NCBI GenBank assembly: GCA_014190235.1
Contig: BJGC01000006.1
Coordinates: forward strand, 45,707 to 92,885
Origin: Actinomycetes bacterium
GTDB lineage: Bacteria; Actinomycetota; Acidimicrobiia; Acidimicrobiales; Ilumatobacteraceae
Length of the DNA stretch: 47,179 bases
Reading direction: 5' to 3'
Below, piece after piece: positions 1 through 8,351 of this stretch (positions are counted from its first letter, which is position 1; each line of letters starts with the position of its first letter). The position numbers were made by a program, and so were the translations under genes. A model generated the notes under the pieces. That model had not been told where the DNA came from. It did no database searches and was given only the letters and a program-made list of their open reading frames with translations.

Positions 1-699
1 ACTACGACAACTGTCGCTCCTGCCTTACTCTCAATTGAATCCCTACCAAAGCGTGGAGATAAAAATGACGCGACACGTGTTATCCAAACTGTTCTCGTCG
101 CCGCCGGTATCGAGATCAAAGGTGGGATAGATGGAGTCTTTGGTATTGCCACCACGATCGCTGTTCAAAAATACCAAACAGCTCAGAATTTGTCAGTCAC
201 CGGTCGCGTTGACTATGCGACAGCACTCAAACTCAACGTCGTCTCCCCGCCTGTTGTCTTGCTTGATGTGTTCCCAGTTCAAGGACTATGTTCATTTGTT
301 GACACATGGCATGCGCCTCGCGGAAGTAATCGTCAGCACCTCGGAGTTGACATCATCGCTGCACAGGGCCAATTGCTTTATGCGGCCACCGACGGTGTTA
401 TTGGCAAGATCACCCAAGATGGACCCGGGAAAATTTCTGGTAACGCACTTCGCCTTGTAAAAGCCGATGGAACCTATTTTTTTTATGCTCACATGAAGTC
501 ATTTACCGAAGGCATCGTTGAAGGATCTGTCGTAAAAGCAGGTCAAGTAATTGGGCTCCTCGGAATGACAGGCACCGGATCACCGCACTTGCACTTCGAA
601 GTTCATCCTGGTGGAGGCGAAGCGGTGAACCCGTATCCAGTTGTTAAGGCAGTTGACGCGTGCAACGTGACCGCACCTCGTGTTGCGCCAACCGTGTGA
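1..699 (+). CDS. Peptidoglycan-binding / M23 (LytM) endopeptidase, 5' end cut off
   Basis: The reading frame is open from base 1, so the start and any signal peptide lie outside the window; 232 residues are visible. Residues about 15-80 look like a PG_binding_1 repeat, with the typical run of a paired helix, DGVFG and an AVQKYQ helix. The rest is an M23 zinc peptidase domain carrying HLGVD (H113, D117) and HLH (H196, H198), which supply the zinc ligands and the catalytic base. The family cleaves peptide cross-links in peptidoglycan outside the membrane. With the metal residues complete it is probably an active hydrolase rather than a degenerate activator. It ends 8 bases before the convergent methyltransferase gene. 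Confidence 0.88.
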   Translation, partial: TTTTVAPALLSIESLPKRGDKNDATRVIQTVLVAAGIEIKGGIDGVFGIATTIAVQKYQTAQNLSVTGRVDYATALKLNVVSPPVVLLDVFPVQGLCSFVDTWHAPRGSNRQHLGVDIIAAQGQLLYAATDGVIGKITQDGPGKISGNALRLVKADGTYFFYAHMKSFTEGIVEGSVVKAGQVIGLLGMTGTGSPHLHFEVHPGGGEAVNPYPVVKAVDACNVTAPRVAPTV

Positions 700-707
700 A
701 CCCAGAA

Positions 708-1805
708 TTAGGGTCGTACTTCGTAAAAAGCGTTAACTGAGTGATCGATATCTAGTTGGCGAAAGCGTGTGAATCCGGCTGACTCGGCCATCTCTTGGGC
801 ACGGGCCGCACTCAGACCGAGTGTTCCGAGTCCAGCGCCGTCTGCACTCGACATCGCACTTGACATACAACTCAAGATGCTGATGCCATACATCAAGGAT
901 GCCATGGGGTTTTTGGCCATGTTCTCATCAAAGCCATCAAGCGCTTTGATGTCCACTAACAACCACACGCCGTCGTCGCGCAATGCACGGCGAATGGTTT
1001 GCATCATCTGCTGAGGATGTGTCATGTCGTGAATACAGTCAAATGTCATGACAAAATCTACGGAGCCATCTTGCACAATGGGCGAGTTTCGTGGATCCAC
1101 AAAACTGATATTTGAAAGACTCCTCTCGGACTGTCGCTCTCGTGCACGCTCAAGTGCAAAATGGGAAATGTCATAACCGACAAAATTACTGTTTGGAAAA
1201 GTCTGCGCTAACAACATTGCCGCACCTCCTGCACCACAACCAATATCAACGACTGAGGCTCCTTCGCTCAGACGTTGGTGCAGTCCTTGCACCGCAGGTA
1301 CAACCACCGGAAGCAGGAATGCTTGATTCCATGGCTCAAAACTGCGTTCGATTCCGACAGCACCTTCAGGCCCATGTGAGTCATAATCGCGCCCGAGACC
1401 CGTTCGAAACGCCGTAGGCATGTCATCAAGTGAACGCATTGTCTGGGGCAATCTATGAAACATTCCCATTCCATAAGCAGGATGTTCTGGCGTTGCCAAG
1501 ACTGCGACGGCTTCGTCTGAAAGACCAAACAACACGTCGCCCTCAGCAGAAGTCTGACTGGTCAATAGATGGGCCGCTGCCTGATTAAACGCCCATTCGC
1601 GCACCCATCTCTCATGTAAACCACAACCATCGGCAATTTCTTGCGACGTCACATTTGAGTTTTGCGCCAAAAACGCGTATAGACCTAAACGATCGCCAAG
1701 ATGAATCATCCCGGCGGTGACTGCGCCTTCGAGCTTGCTAAACACAGCGAAGGAAAACATCTTGATCGCGTCTGGTTGCGCTGTTGCTGCACGTGAGGGA
1801 TCCAT
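708..1805 (-). CDS. Class I SAM-dependent methyltransferase with N-terminal winged helix
   Basis: This 365-residue protein has an N-terminal helical/winged-helix segment (about 15-100, including a SQEIADGCGLHERWVREW helix-turn-helix-like stretch) of the kind seen in Rv2258c-like and plant-O-methyltransferase-like enzymes. A Rossmann methyltransferase domain follows, with motif I VDIGCGAGG at 186-194 and an acidic residue ending strand 2 (VGYD). The substrate cannot be read from sequence. It starts at ATG 1803-1805, without a strong ribosome binding site. It stands alone between the convergent peptidase gene and the histidine phosphatase gene, which is transcribed in the same direction 25 bases upstream. 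Confidence 0.85.
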   Translation of the reverse strand: MDPSRAATAQPDAIKMFSFAVFSKLEGAVTAGMIHLGDRLGLYAFLAQNSNVTSQEIADGCGLHERWVREWAFNQAAAHLLTSQTSAEGDVLFGLSDEAVAVLATPEHPAYGMGMFHRLPQTMRSLDDMPTAFRTGLGRDYDSHGPEGAVGIERSFEPWNQAFLLPVVVPAVQGLHQRLSEGASVVDIGCGAGGAAMLLAQTFPNSNFVGYDISHFALERARERQSERSLSNISFVDPRNSPIVQDGSVDFVMTFDCIHDMTHPQQMMQTIRRALRDDGVWLLVDIKALDGFDENMAKNPMASLMYGISILSCMSSAMSSADGAGLGTLGLSAARAQEMAESAGFTRFRQLDIDHSVNAFYEVRP

Positions 1806-1829
1806 AGTGAGAATTACCCTATTCCTCGT

Positions 1830-2507
1830 TCATACCGTGCGCATTGTCGCAGGAAGGTGTTCGTCGCCAGATAGTCGCGTCAAGCCAAAGGTGTGTCCGT
1901 CTCCTAACTCAAACGACTGAATCCTGCTCACCGTCGCATGCCCGATGACAAAGCGCTCCCACTCCCACGGCGTGGCAGTCAGCCCCAACAAGTGACACAG
2001 CACAACGCTATTTGTACCGCCGTGGGCCACAAATGCAATCTTTTGTTCGGGATTCTCCATTGTCCAGACCGGAAGATCATTGTCTTTTCGCATGACGCCG
2101 TGTCGCTCCAAAAAACCAGTGCAACCTGTATGGATGCGGTCGACAAAATCACTCACCGCTTCGCCTCCGTCGAGACCGTCCCACCGCATATGTGAGTCTT
2201 TGGCTCGTTGCGCCCTGTAGGCCTCTGCTGCTTTTTCTTGAGGAGTACCGTGCCAAATTGGGTCTCGAATTTCTTCCAACCAATCTTCAATCACTAATTG
2301 TCGTGAAAACTTTCGCAAAATTGGTGCGCTCGTTTGTCTCGTGCGCAACAAAGGGGACACTAAAATCTCGTCAAAGTTTTCAGACGCCAAAAAATTTGCT
2401 AGATGCTCGGCTTGTTTATGTCCGCGATCTGTGAGCGGCGGATTACTGATATTGACGCCATCTTTTACCCATTCAGGTTCTGCATGCCTCAGAAGAACTA
2501 TTTCCAC
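1830..2507 (-). CDS. Histidine phosphatase family protein (phosphoglycerate-mutase-like)
   Basis: The 225-residue protein begins with the family signature LRHAEPEW (catalytic histidine at residue 8; the more usual sequence is RHGE) and has the second catalytic histidine in VAHGG near residue 159. Family members remove phosphate from small metabolites, sugar phosphates or proteins through a phosphohistidine; the substrate is unknown here. The start is GTG (2505-2507). A TAGAGT hexamer ends 6 bases before it and no ribosome binding site is present, so the transcript is probably leaderless. Confidence 0.86.
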   Translation of the reverse strand: MEIVLLRHAEPEWVKDGVNISNPPLTDRGHKQAEHLANFLASENFDEILVSPLLRTRQTSAPILRKFSRQLVIEDWLEEIRDPIWHGTPQEKAAEAYRAQRAKDSHMRWDGLDGGEAVSDFVDRIHTGCTGFLERHGVMRKDNDLPVWTMENPEQKIAFVAHGGTNSVVLCHLLGLTATPWEWERFVIGHATVSRIQSFELGDGHTFGLTRLSGDEHLPATMRTV

Positions 2508-2513
2508 TTGAGT

Positions 2514-2519
2514 ACTCTA
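2514..2519 (-). promoter_or_regulatory. -10 hexamer TAGAGT, leaderless promoter of the histidine phosphatase
   Basis: Read on the minus strand, TAGAGT is followed by six bases and then GTG. This places the expected transcription start on the start codon. No matching -35 element was recognised. Confidence 0.6.
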
Positions 2520-2538
2520 CGCCGTCTTCACTTTGTAT

Positions 2539-3282
2539 CTAATCCTTTGGCACTCTAAAATCAATACTGCAAGTATCAAAGGCTTTTTGGAACTGTCCCT
2601 GATATTGTTCTAGCGTTCCAGACGCGGCAGTGACATCTTCAATCCCTTGGAGTGCAATCCCCAAGCAATTGATCTGCACTTCTGTGGCAGTCAATCCAAA
2701 AAGTGTCGCCACTAACACACCTGTTGCCCGAGCGTCGGACGCGTTGTCGGTCAGTCCCATCGGCGGATCAGTGGCTGTTGGGCTCGGCTGTATCGGCAAC
2801 GGCAAAGTCGAAGCGTCATTTGCGACCGCGATTGATGACTTGGTGCCGCAAAGCGATTGCGTGTAGTCACCGACAATTACAGTTGCATCAGCAATTTTCT
2901 TTTCTCCAAATTCTGCTATTGCCGCCTGCACCTCGACGTTTGTGGCAACTGCCGCGATATCCCAATCCACTTCGTCGAGTGCAACGCTGAGAGCAGTCAA
3001 GGCAGTTCTTACTTGCTCAACTCGTGCAATGACATCACTCGGCGGGGATTTAGACAGTAACGCAAGCACGTACAACGATCGCTCGAGATCATTATGCAGA
3101 TCTGACGAAGTCATCCCCCCGACCATGTCGGATTCGGAACTCAATCTATTTAGAACTCGCGAGATATCAATCGTGGACCTACACACGGGTAACGATTCCG
3201 CTGACGAGCAACTGATCAATACCGTCAGGGTTGCGCAAACCAATAACAATTTACGTGTGGCACAAAACATCGAAGTGAACAT
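2539..3282 (-). CDS. Hypothetical lipoprotein
   Basis: With the start at ATG 3280-3282 the protein has 247 residues and opens with a lipoprotein signal: a basic residue, a hydrophobic run and the lipobox LISC, after which the cysteine would be lipidated. The frame is open upstream to 3405, but those longer starts would run into the divergent DoxX gene, and GGGGA lies just before ATG 3282, so the shorter form is preferred; ATG 3268-3270 is an alternative. The mature part is mainly helical, with a spacer rich in Pro, Thr and Ala around 165-190. No family is recognised. It is probably anchored to the outer face of the membrane. Confidence 0.68.
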   Translation of the reverse strand: MFTSMFCATRKLLLVCATLTVLISCSSAESLPVCRSTIDISRVLNRLSSESDMVGGMTSSDLHNDLERSLYVLALLSKSPPSDVIARVEQVRTALTALSVALDEVDWDIAAVATNVEVQAAIAEFGEKKIADATVIVGDYTQSLCGTKSSIAVANDASTLPLPIQPSPTATDPPMGLTDNASDARATGVLVATLFGLTATEVQINCLGIALQGIEDVTAASGTLEQYQGQFQKAFDTCSIDFRVPKD

Positions 3283-3384
3283 ACGTCCCCATTCTGCCCT
3301 GACGGAGGCCATCGATGGTGTTTTGTCACAACACACGCTTTTTTGCGCCCAATGCTGAGCAAGGCATTCAACTGTCGAACTGAC

Positions 3385-3390
3385 TAGAGT
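3385..3390 (+). promoter_or_regulatory. -10 hexamer TAGAGT, leaderless promoter of the doxX gene
   Basis: TAGAGT is followed by GCCCTT and then ATG at 3397. The six-base spacing fits a transcript starting on the A of ATG. No ribosome binding site is visible. Confidence 0.6.
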
Positions 3391-3396
3391 GCCCTT

Positions 3397-3912
3397 ATGG
3401 ACCACATTGACCTTGGATTATTAATTATGCGTCTTGCTTTTGGATTATCACTGGCATATCACGGACTGAATAAAGTCATCGGCGCTGGCGGCCTCACTGG
3501 CACAAGTGGTTGGTTTGGCAGTTTAGGAATGAAGTCACCCATGCTTCAGGCAAGACTTGCTGCCAGCACAGAAATTCTAAGTGGTCTATTTTTTGCTTGT
3601 GGACTGTTGACACCATTTGCTGCGGGTGCAATGGTGGCATTGATGATTGTCGCAATTGTCACCGTTCATGCCCGTGTCGGTTATTTCATTTTTTTACCCA
3701 ATGGGGGTTGGGAATATTGTGCGGCCATCGCCTTTGTGGCGGCCGGCATCGCATCCACAGGCCCTGGCTCAGCATCACTCGACAACGCCCTCGAGTTCGA
3801 CTTTAATGGTGGTGGCCTCGCGATCGCGTTAGGACTTGGACTGGTAGGCGCCGCTCTTCAATTGGCTCTGTTTTACCGACCTCAGGCGGTTGGAAAGAAC
3901 AACGCCGCGTGA
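3397..3912 (+). CDS. DoxX family membrane protein
   Basis: This 171-residue protein has four hydrophobic segments and the DoxX hallmarks: an N-terminal RLAFGLSLAYHGLNK helix, then a GW-rich loop, and AASTEILSGLFFACGLLTP in helix 2. DoxX/DoxD-type proteins sit in the cytoplasmic membrane and have been linked to quinone-dependent oxidation and to redox homeostasis, but the role of this type is not settled. The next gene starts within its stop codon (GTGA), so the two are probably co-translated. Confidence 0.85.
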   Translation: MDHIDLGLLIMRLAFGLSLAYHGLNKVIGAGGLTGTSGWFGSLGMKSPMLQARLAASTEILSGLFFACGLLTPFAAGAMVALMIVAIVTVHARVGYFIFLPNGGWEYCAAIAFVAAGIASTGPGSASLDNALEFDFNGGGLAIALGLGLVGAALQLALFYRPQAVGKNNAA

Positions 3913-4427
3913 CCAAGAAACGACTTGGGCAATTGTTTCTCGGCGTTGTCTGTATCGCAATCGCTTTGATGTGGGTGTACGCGTTTATATATGCACCGCG
4001 AGAGTCTGCGAATAAAATCAATGACTCATCGTGGGGTCAGCGCGCAAACATTGTGTGTGAGGCTGCGCGATCCAAGCGCACCGCTCTACAAGATCTGCGC
4101 AAGATCAGCATCACAGACCCAAAGGCAATGATAATTCGCGCAGATATTGCTGAAAAAGCAACAGCAACACTCACTGAGATGCTTGACGAAATTGAGAAGT
4201 CACCACCCACAGACGCCAAGGGACGCGAACTCGTGCCACTTTGGATCGCTGACTATCGCGTGTATATCTCGGATCGTTTAAAATATGTCTCAGAACTGCG
4301 CACCGGACAAACTAAGCGATTGAACGAGACAATTGTCGAGGGAGTACCTATCAGTGAGAAAATCTCAAAATTCGCTCGAGAGAACAGAATGAAATCGTGT
4401 CAAGCCCCCTACGACCTCGTGTCGTAG
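3909..4427 (+). CDS. Hypothetical single-pass membrane-anchored protein
   Basis: The protein has 172 residues and starts at GTG 3909, overlapping the DoxX stop by four bases. Residues about 7-28 form one transmembrane helix after a basic MTKKR start, leaving a mostly helical, charged domain outside the membrane. That domain contains a coiled-coil-like stretch around 65-100, and two cysteines (one near residue 50, one near the C-terminus) could pair. No family is recognised. The tight coupling with DoxX suggests a shared role, which is inference. Confidence 0.7.
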   Translation: MTKKRLGQLFLGVVCIAIALMWVYAFIYAPRESANKINDSSWGQRANIVCEAARSKRTALQDLRKISITDPKAMIIRADIAEKATATLTEMLDEIEKSPPTDAKGRELVPLWIADYRVYISDRLKYVSELRTGQTKRLNETIVEGVPISEKISKFARENRMKSCQAPYDLVS

Positions 4428-4463
4428 TCAGATTACTTATTCAAAATAAATGGAGTTCGTGTT

Positions 4464-5078
4464 TTACAGAGTTTTCCAGACGCCATCTGTGAACTGACGG
4501 ATAACGCGTGCTGGTGTCCCCACTGCAACGCAATAATCTGGCAGGTCATGTGTTACGACCGAGTTTGCTCCAACAACAACATGGCGACCAATTGTGACGC
4601 CCGGCAGCACGATGCATCCATGCCCCAACCACGATCCGTCACCGATACGAACTGCACGCTCGGGTTGAGTCTGTTGTGAAATTGGCCGTGAGATATCCTC
4701 ATATCCATGATTTTGATCTGTGATGTAGACATGGTGTCCAGTCCAAACATCATCACCAATCTCAATACTAAAATGTCCAACGATTCCGCTACCGCGGCCG
4801 ATCAAGCAGCGATCTCCAATACGCACTACTGGTGACGTCACGCATAACTGTCCAGGGATCATTCCTGCCGACAGGGCGACGTGTTGACCAATCATGGTGT
4901 GTGACCCAATTGATATATATTGCTCGTTGAAGATCGTGGTCGGCGGCCACATAATGATGCTTCGATCACCAAAGGATTCGAATTTTTTTCCGCGCTTTGT
5001 GCTCGGGCCGATGGCCGCCCAACGCTGTAAAGCTTCCTGAGAATTGGCATACGCCACGCCAATAAGAGCCTTGATCAC
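4464..5078 (-). CDS. Hexapeptide-repeat acyltransferase (left-handed beta-helix, WbbJ/LacA-like)
   Basis: The 204-residue protein shows hexapeptide repeats across most of its length, such as IGSHTM-IGQHVA, IGDRCL-IGRGSG and IGDGSW-LGHGCI, ending in the common VVGANSVVTHDLPDYCVAVGTPARVI close. These enzymes are trimeric O- or N-acetyltransferases acting on sugars or antibiotics. The active-site histidine is probably the one in DQNHGYEDI. The acceptor is unknown. The start is GTG 5076-5078, supported by a TAGCGT hexamer 6 bases upstream. No polysaccharide genes are nearby. Confidence 0.85.
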   Translation of the reverse strand: MIKALIGVAYANSQEALQRWAAIGPSTKRGKKFESFGDRSIIMWPPTTIFNEQYISIGSHTMIGQHVALSAGMIPGQLCVTSPVVRIGDRCLIGRGSGIVGHFSIEIGDDVWTGHHVYITDQNHGYEDISRPISQQTQPERAVRIGDGSWLGHGCIVLPGVTIGRHVVVGANSVVTHDLPDYCVAVGTPARVIRQFTDGVWKTL

Positions 5079-5084
5079 ACAACC

Positions 5085-5090
5085 ACGCTA
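5085..5090 (-). promoter_or_regulatory. -10 hexamer TAGCGT, leaderless promoter of the acyltransferase
   Basis: On the minus strand TAGCGT is followed by GGTTGT and the GTG start codon. The six-base gap matches the other leaderless promoters of the window. Confidence 0.55.
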
Positions 5091-5254
5091 CAAACAAGAC
5101 GTCCGAACTGCCACTCCAGTCGTTCTGACGCGCCCTTTACTGCCCTCTCGTGACGTGAGCGACTTTGCGTAGTGACACGGTCAATGGCGCCTTAGCATGA
5201 TGATGCCTGTCGGGCAACGCAAGACCACCACTGACCCATTTTGTCGGAGATTTC

Positions 5255-6082
5255 ATGACCATTGCACCTTCATCACGAGCAAAGTTCACAGTTCCGATGC
5301 TTGCTGCTCGTAAAGCCACGCAAAGCAAGATCGCAATGATCACAGCATACGATGCGACGTTTACGTGCATCGTTGACGCTGCAGGTGTTGACATTATTTT
5401 GGTTGGCGACTCGGTGGCCACCGTGTTTCAAGGCGAACGCACCACTCTTCCGGTCACACTGTGGGAGATGGAGTACCACACTCGCCTTGTTGCCAAGACA
5501 CGTCCCAGAGCAATGATCGTAGGCGATCTGCCATTTGGTTCATATCAGGTGTCACCTGAACTCGCCGTGACTCACAGTGTCGCACTCATCAAAGCCGGAG
5601 CAGAGTGCGTCAAACTCGAAGGTGGCATTCACATGGCATCCGCAATCCAAGCCATCACTCGCGCTGACATTCCGGTGATGGGACACATTGGTCTCACGCC
5701 ACAGAGTTACCATCGCATGGGTGGCAATAAAGTTCAAGGGCGCACAGAAGGTATCGACCCTGGCGGTCGCGACAGACTGATTGAAGATGCTTACGCAGTC
5801 GAGCAGGCTGGAGCGTGTGCGCTTGTTATTGAAGGAGTCCCCGCAAACCTTGCTCGAGAGATAACAAACAAGGTGTCGATTCCGACGATCGGCATTGGTG
5901 CTGGCATCGACTGCGATGGCCAGGTACTTGTATTACATGATGCACTCGGTCTGAGCGAGAGAACATTTTCCTTCGCAAAGGCGTATGCCCAGTTGCGCTC
6001 AACCAGCATTGATGCCATCACAAAGTACGTAGACGAAGTCCGCACGGGTGTTTGGCCTGACGACTCTCATACATTTCACTAA
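5255..6082 (+). CDS. panB: 3-methyl-2-oxobutanoate hydroxymethyltransferase (PanB)
   Basis: PanB transfers a hydroxymethyl group from 5,10-methylene-tetrahydrofolate to 2-oxoisovalerate, giving ketopantoate, the first committed step to pantothenate and coenzyme A. The 275-residue length is normal. Recognised blocks are ITAYDATF, ILVGDSVATVFQG (about 48-60, with the metal-binding Asp of GDS), KLEGG, GHIGLTPQS and IGIGAGIDCDGQVLVLHDALGL. ATG 5255 is preceded by GGAGA at 5246-5250. panC follows after 15 bases. The 176 bases upstream, back to the divergent acyltransferase gene, contain no other gene. Confidence 0.97.
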   Translation: MTIAPSSRAKFTVPMLAARKATQSKIAMITAYDATFTCIVDAAGVDIILVGDSVATVFQGERTTLPVTLWEMEYHTRLVAKTRPRAMIVGDLPFGSYQVSPELAVTHSVALIKAGAECVKLEGGIHMASAIQAITRADIPVMGHIGLTPQSYHRMGGNKVQGRTEGIDPGGRDRLIEDAYAVEQAGACALVIEGVPANLAREITNKVSIPTIGIGAGIDCDGQVLVLHDALGLSERTFSFAKAYAQLRSTSIDAITKYVDEVRTGVWPDDSHTFH

Positions 6083-6085
6083 TTT

Positions 6086-6091
6086 TATAAT
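6086..6091 (+). promoter_or_regulatory. Perfect -10 hexamer TATAAT, leaderless promoter of panC
   Basis: A consensus TATAAT lies between panB and panC and is followed by six bases and the panC ATG at 6098. There is no ribosome binding site, so panC can probably be transcribed on its own as a leaderless message in addition to any read-through from panB. No good -35 was seen. Confidence 0.68.
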
Positions 6092-6097
6092 TATCGT

Positions 6098-6946
6098 ATG
6101 GATATTTTTGGCCAGCCTCACGAAATGCGCGAGTGGTCACGTCTTCAAAGTACTTCTCATTTTTCAATCGGATTCGTTCCCACAATGGGAGCGCTGCACG
6201 ATGGCCATAGGCGCCTCATCGAGACCGCTCAGCAAGACTGCGACCGCGTCGTCGTCTCAATATTTGTTAACGCACTTCAGTTCAATAACCCACAGGACTA
6301 CGAAAAGTATCCACGCGTTCCAGAAGGAGACCTACGTTTCTGCAACGAAATGGGAGTGAATGCGCTCTACACGCCATCACACGCGACCATGTATCCACTT
6401 GGCTTTGAAACTCACGTCACCCCAGGCGCAATGGCAGCCCCAATGGAAGGGGTCTTTCGAGAAGGACATTTTGCGGGAGTGACCACCGTGGTCAACAAAC
6501 TCTTTAATACCACGCTTCCCGACCGTGCATATTTTGGCGCAAAAGACTTCCAGCAACTTGCAGTTATCAAACGTATGGTTATCGACTTTGACTTAGCCGT
6601 CGAGATAGTTTCTGTCGCGACTGTCCGGCAACCAGATGGCTTGGCTTTGTCGAGTCGCAACACGCGTCTCACTTCACAACAACGTGGGGACGCATGCGTT
6701 ATTTATCGTGGTCTAGAAGTCGCGCGTACTGCCTACCTACAGGGTGAGCAATCGTCTGCAGAACTTATATCGATTACAAAAGCAATCTACGCATCATGTC
6801 CAGAAGCCAGAGTCGAATACATCGAAATATTTGACTCGGCGACAATGTGTACGCAGCAGAACATATCCAAGGGGAACTGTGTGATGGCTGTTGCGGTATG
6901 GTTTGGTGATATTCGCCTGATTGACAACATTGAATTAACTGCATAA
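6098..6946 (+). CDS. panC: Pantothenate synthetase (PanC)
   Basis: PanC joins pantoate and beta-alanine using ATP, through a pantoyl-adenylate. The 282-residue protein has the nucleotide-binding PTMGALHDGH motif (about 28-37), FVNALQFN, the GAKDFQQ block and the LSSRN motif near residue 183. These are the expected ATP and pantoate contacts, so it should be active. It follows panB by 15 bases and precedes the FAD oxidoreductase gene by 10. panD, the source of beta-alanine, is not in this window. Confidence 0.97.
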   Translation: MDIFGQPHEMREWSRLQSTSHFSIGFVPTMGALHDGHRRLIETAQQDCDRVVVSIFVNALQFNNPQDYEKYPRVPEGDLRFCNEMGVNALYTPSHATMYPLGFETHVTPGAMAAPMEGVFREGHFAGVTTVVNKLFNTTLPDRAYFGAKDFQQLAVIKRMVIDFDLAVEIVSVATVRQPDGLALSSRNTRLTSQQRGDACVIYRGLEVARTAYLQGEQSSAELISITKAIYASCPEARVEYIEIFDSATMCTQQNISKGNCVMAVAVWFGDIRLIDNIELTA

Positions 6947-6956
6947 GTAACAACAT

Positions 6957-8348
6957 ATGTCTACTGCCGCATTTTCTTCATGGCCGGACTCGCTCTGGAG
7001 AAATGATTCACTCGTTCACTCTTTCGGGCATGCGCCTATTCAAGTGGACTGCGATGTTTGTATTGTTGGAGCGGGTTTTTCAGGACTCTGGACAGCGATT
7101 CAATTACACATCATAGATCCAACTAAAAAGATAGTAATTGTCGATGCCGTACAACCTGGTTTCGGAGCAAGTGGACGCAATGGAGGTTGGTGTAGTGCAT
7201 TCTTGCCGATGAGCCTTGATACCATCGCCAAAGATTCATCTCGCAACGAGGCAATCGCGATGCAAGCAGCCATGAACAGCACGGTTCGAGAAATCGGTGC
7301 ATTCATCGCCCAGCACAACATTGAGTGTGGATGGGCGGCGGGTGGGACTCTCCAAAGCGCTACCAACAGCGCCCACCTTGCTCGCCTTCAGTCGCATGTC
7401 GACAGTTTTCGCTCTTATGGTTTTGGTGACGAACACATCACGCTACTGAGCGCTACACAAGCCAGGCAACGGATCGATGCTCAGGGAACGCTCGGTGCAA
7501 CATATTCTCCTGATTGCGCTGCTGTGCACCCAGGTCAACTCGTTGATGGTCTCGTGCGGAAGTGCCTCGCAGACGGAGTAGTTATCTACGGCGACACTCG
7601 TGTGATAGATATCTCACCACATTGCGTCACCGCTAACACCAAAGATCATTACAGCAAAGTTCATGCAACTCATATCGTGCGGGCTACCGAGGGTTATACG
7701 CCGTCAGTCGCCAGCTCGCGCCGAGCAACCGTGCCAATTTATTCATACATGATTGCGACAGAACCACTGCCGAGCGACGTCTGGAACTCCATTGGTTGGG
7801 AATCTCGTGAGACATTCAGCGACGCACGCAACATGGTGATCTATGCGCAACGAACCGCGGACAATAGAATCGCTTTTGGTGGTCGTGGTGCACCGTATCG
7901 TTTTGGAAGTGCTATCAATTCAAAGTTTGATATCTCTAGTGCTGTTCATCAAAAGATTGTCAGCACAATGCATACTTTGTTTCCGTCCACGCAAGACGCC
8001 CTGATTACGCATCGTTGGGGAGGTCCACTTGGCATCACCCGAGATTGGTTCTCCGGTGTCACTCTTGACCACAAAACAGGGTTAGCAACATTGGGAGGCT
8101 ATGTCGGCGACGGAGTAGCCGCGTCATACTTGGCTGCTAAAACTCTGGCCCATGTGATCTGTGATACCCACGAAGCTGTGACGCGCCTCCCGTGGGCCCA
8201 GCATGCATCACCTTCATGGGAGCCCGAGCCCTTTCGTTGGCTCGGAATTAACGCCTTGCTCAAGGTGCCAGCACTGAGCGATATCCAAGAAGCTCGCAAT
8301 AGATCCAGTTCATGGCTACTGCGTCTCCTCAAGCGTTTTACCCACTGA
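6957..8348 (+). CDS. FAD-dependent oxidoreductase, DAO family (amine oxidase-like)
   Basis: This 463-residue protein has an N-terminal dinucleotide-binding fold CIVGAGFSGLWTA (about 35-47), the GFGASGRNGGW segment typical of gamma-glutamylputrescine oxidase/glycine-oxidase-like enzymes, and a C-terminal GYVGDGVAASYLAAK flavin-contact region. Members oxidise C-N bonds of amines or amino acids, releasing hydrogen peroxide. The substrate here is not evident. It lies 10 bases after panC and converges on the ProA-like gene with a 3-base gap. A polyamine or amino-acid catabolic role is plausible but not shown. Confidence 0.85.
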   Translation: MSTAAFSSWPDSLWRNDSLVHSFGHAPIQVDCDVCIVGAGFSGLWTAIQLHIIDPTKKIVIVDAVQPGFGASGRNGGWCSAFLPMSLDTIAKDSSRNEAIAMQAAMNSTVREIGAFIAQHNIECGWAAGGTLQSATNSAHLARLQSHVDSFRSYGFGDEHITLLSATQARQRIDAQGTLGATYSPDCAAVHPGQLVDGLVRKCLADGVVIYGDTRVIDISPHCVTANTKDHYSKVHATHIVRATEGYTPSVASSRRATVPIYSYMIATEPLPSDVWNSIGWESRETFSDARNMVIYAQRTADNRIAFGGRGAPYRFGSAINSKFDISSAVHQKIVSTMHTLFPSTQDALITHRWGGPLGITRDWFSGVTLDHKTGLATLGGYVGDGVAASYLAAKTLAHVICDTHEAVTRLPWAQHASPSWEPEPFRWLGINALLKVPALSDIQEARNRSSSWLLRLLKRFTH

Positions 8349-8351
8349 ATC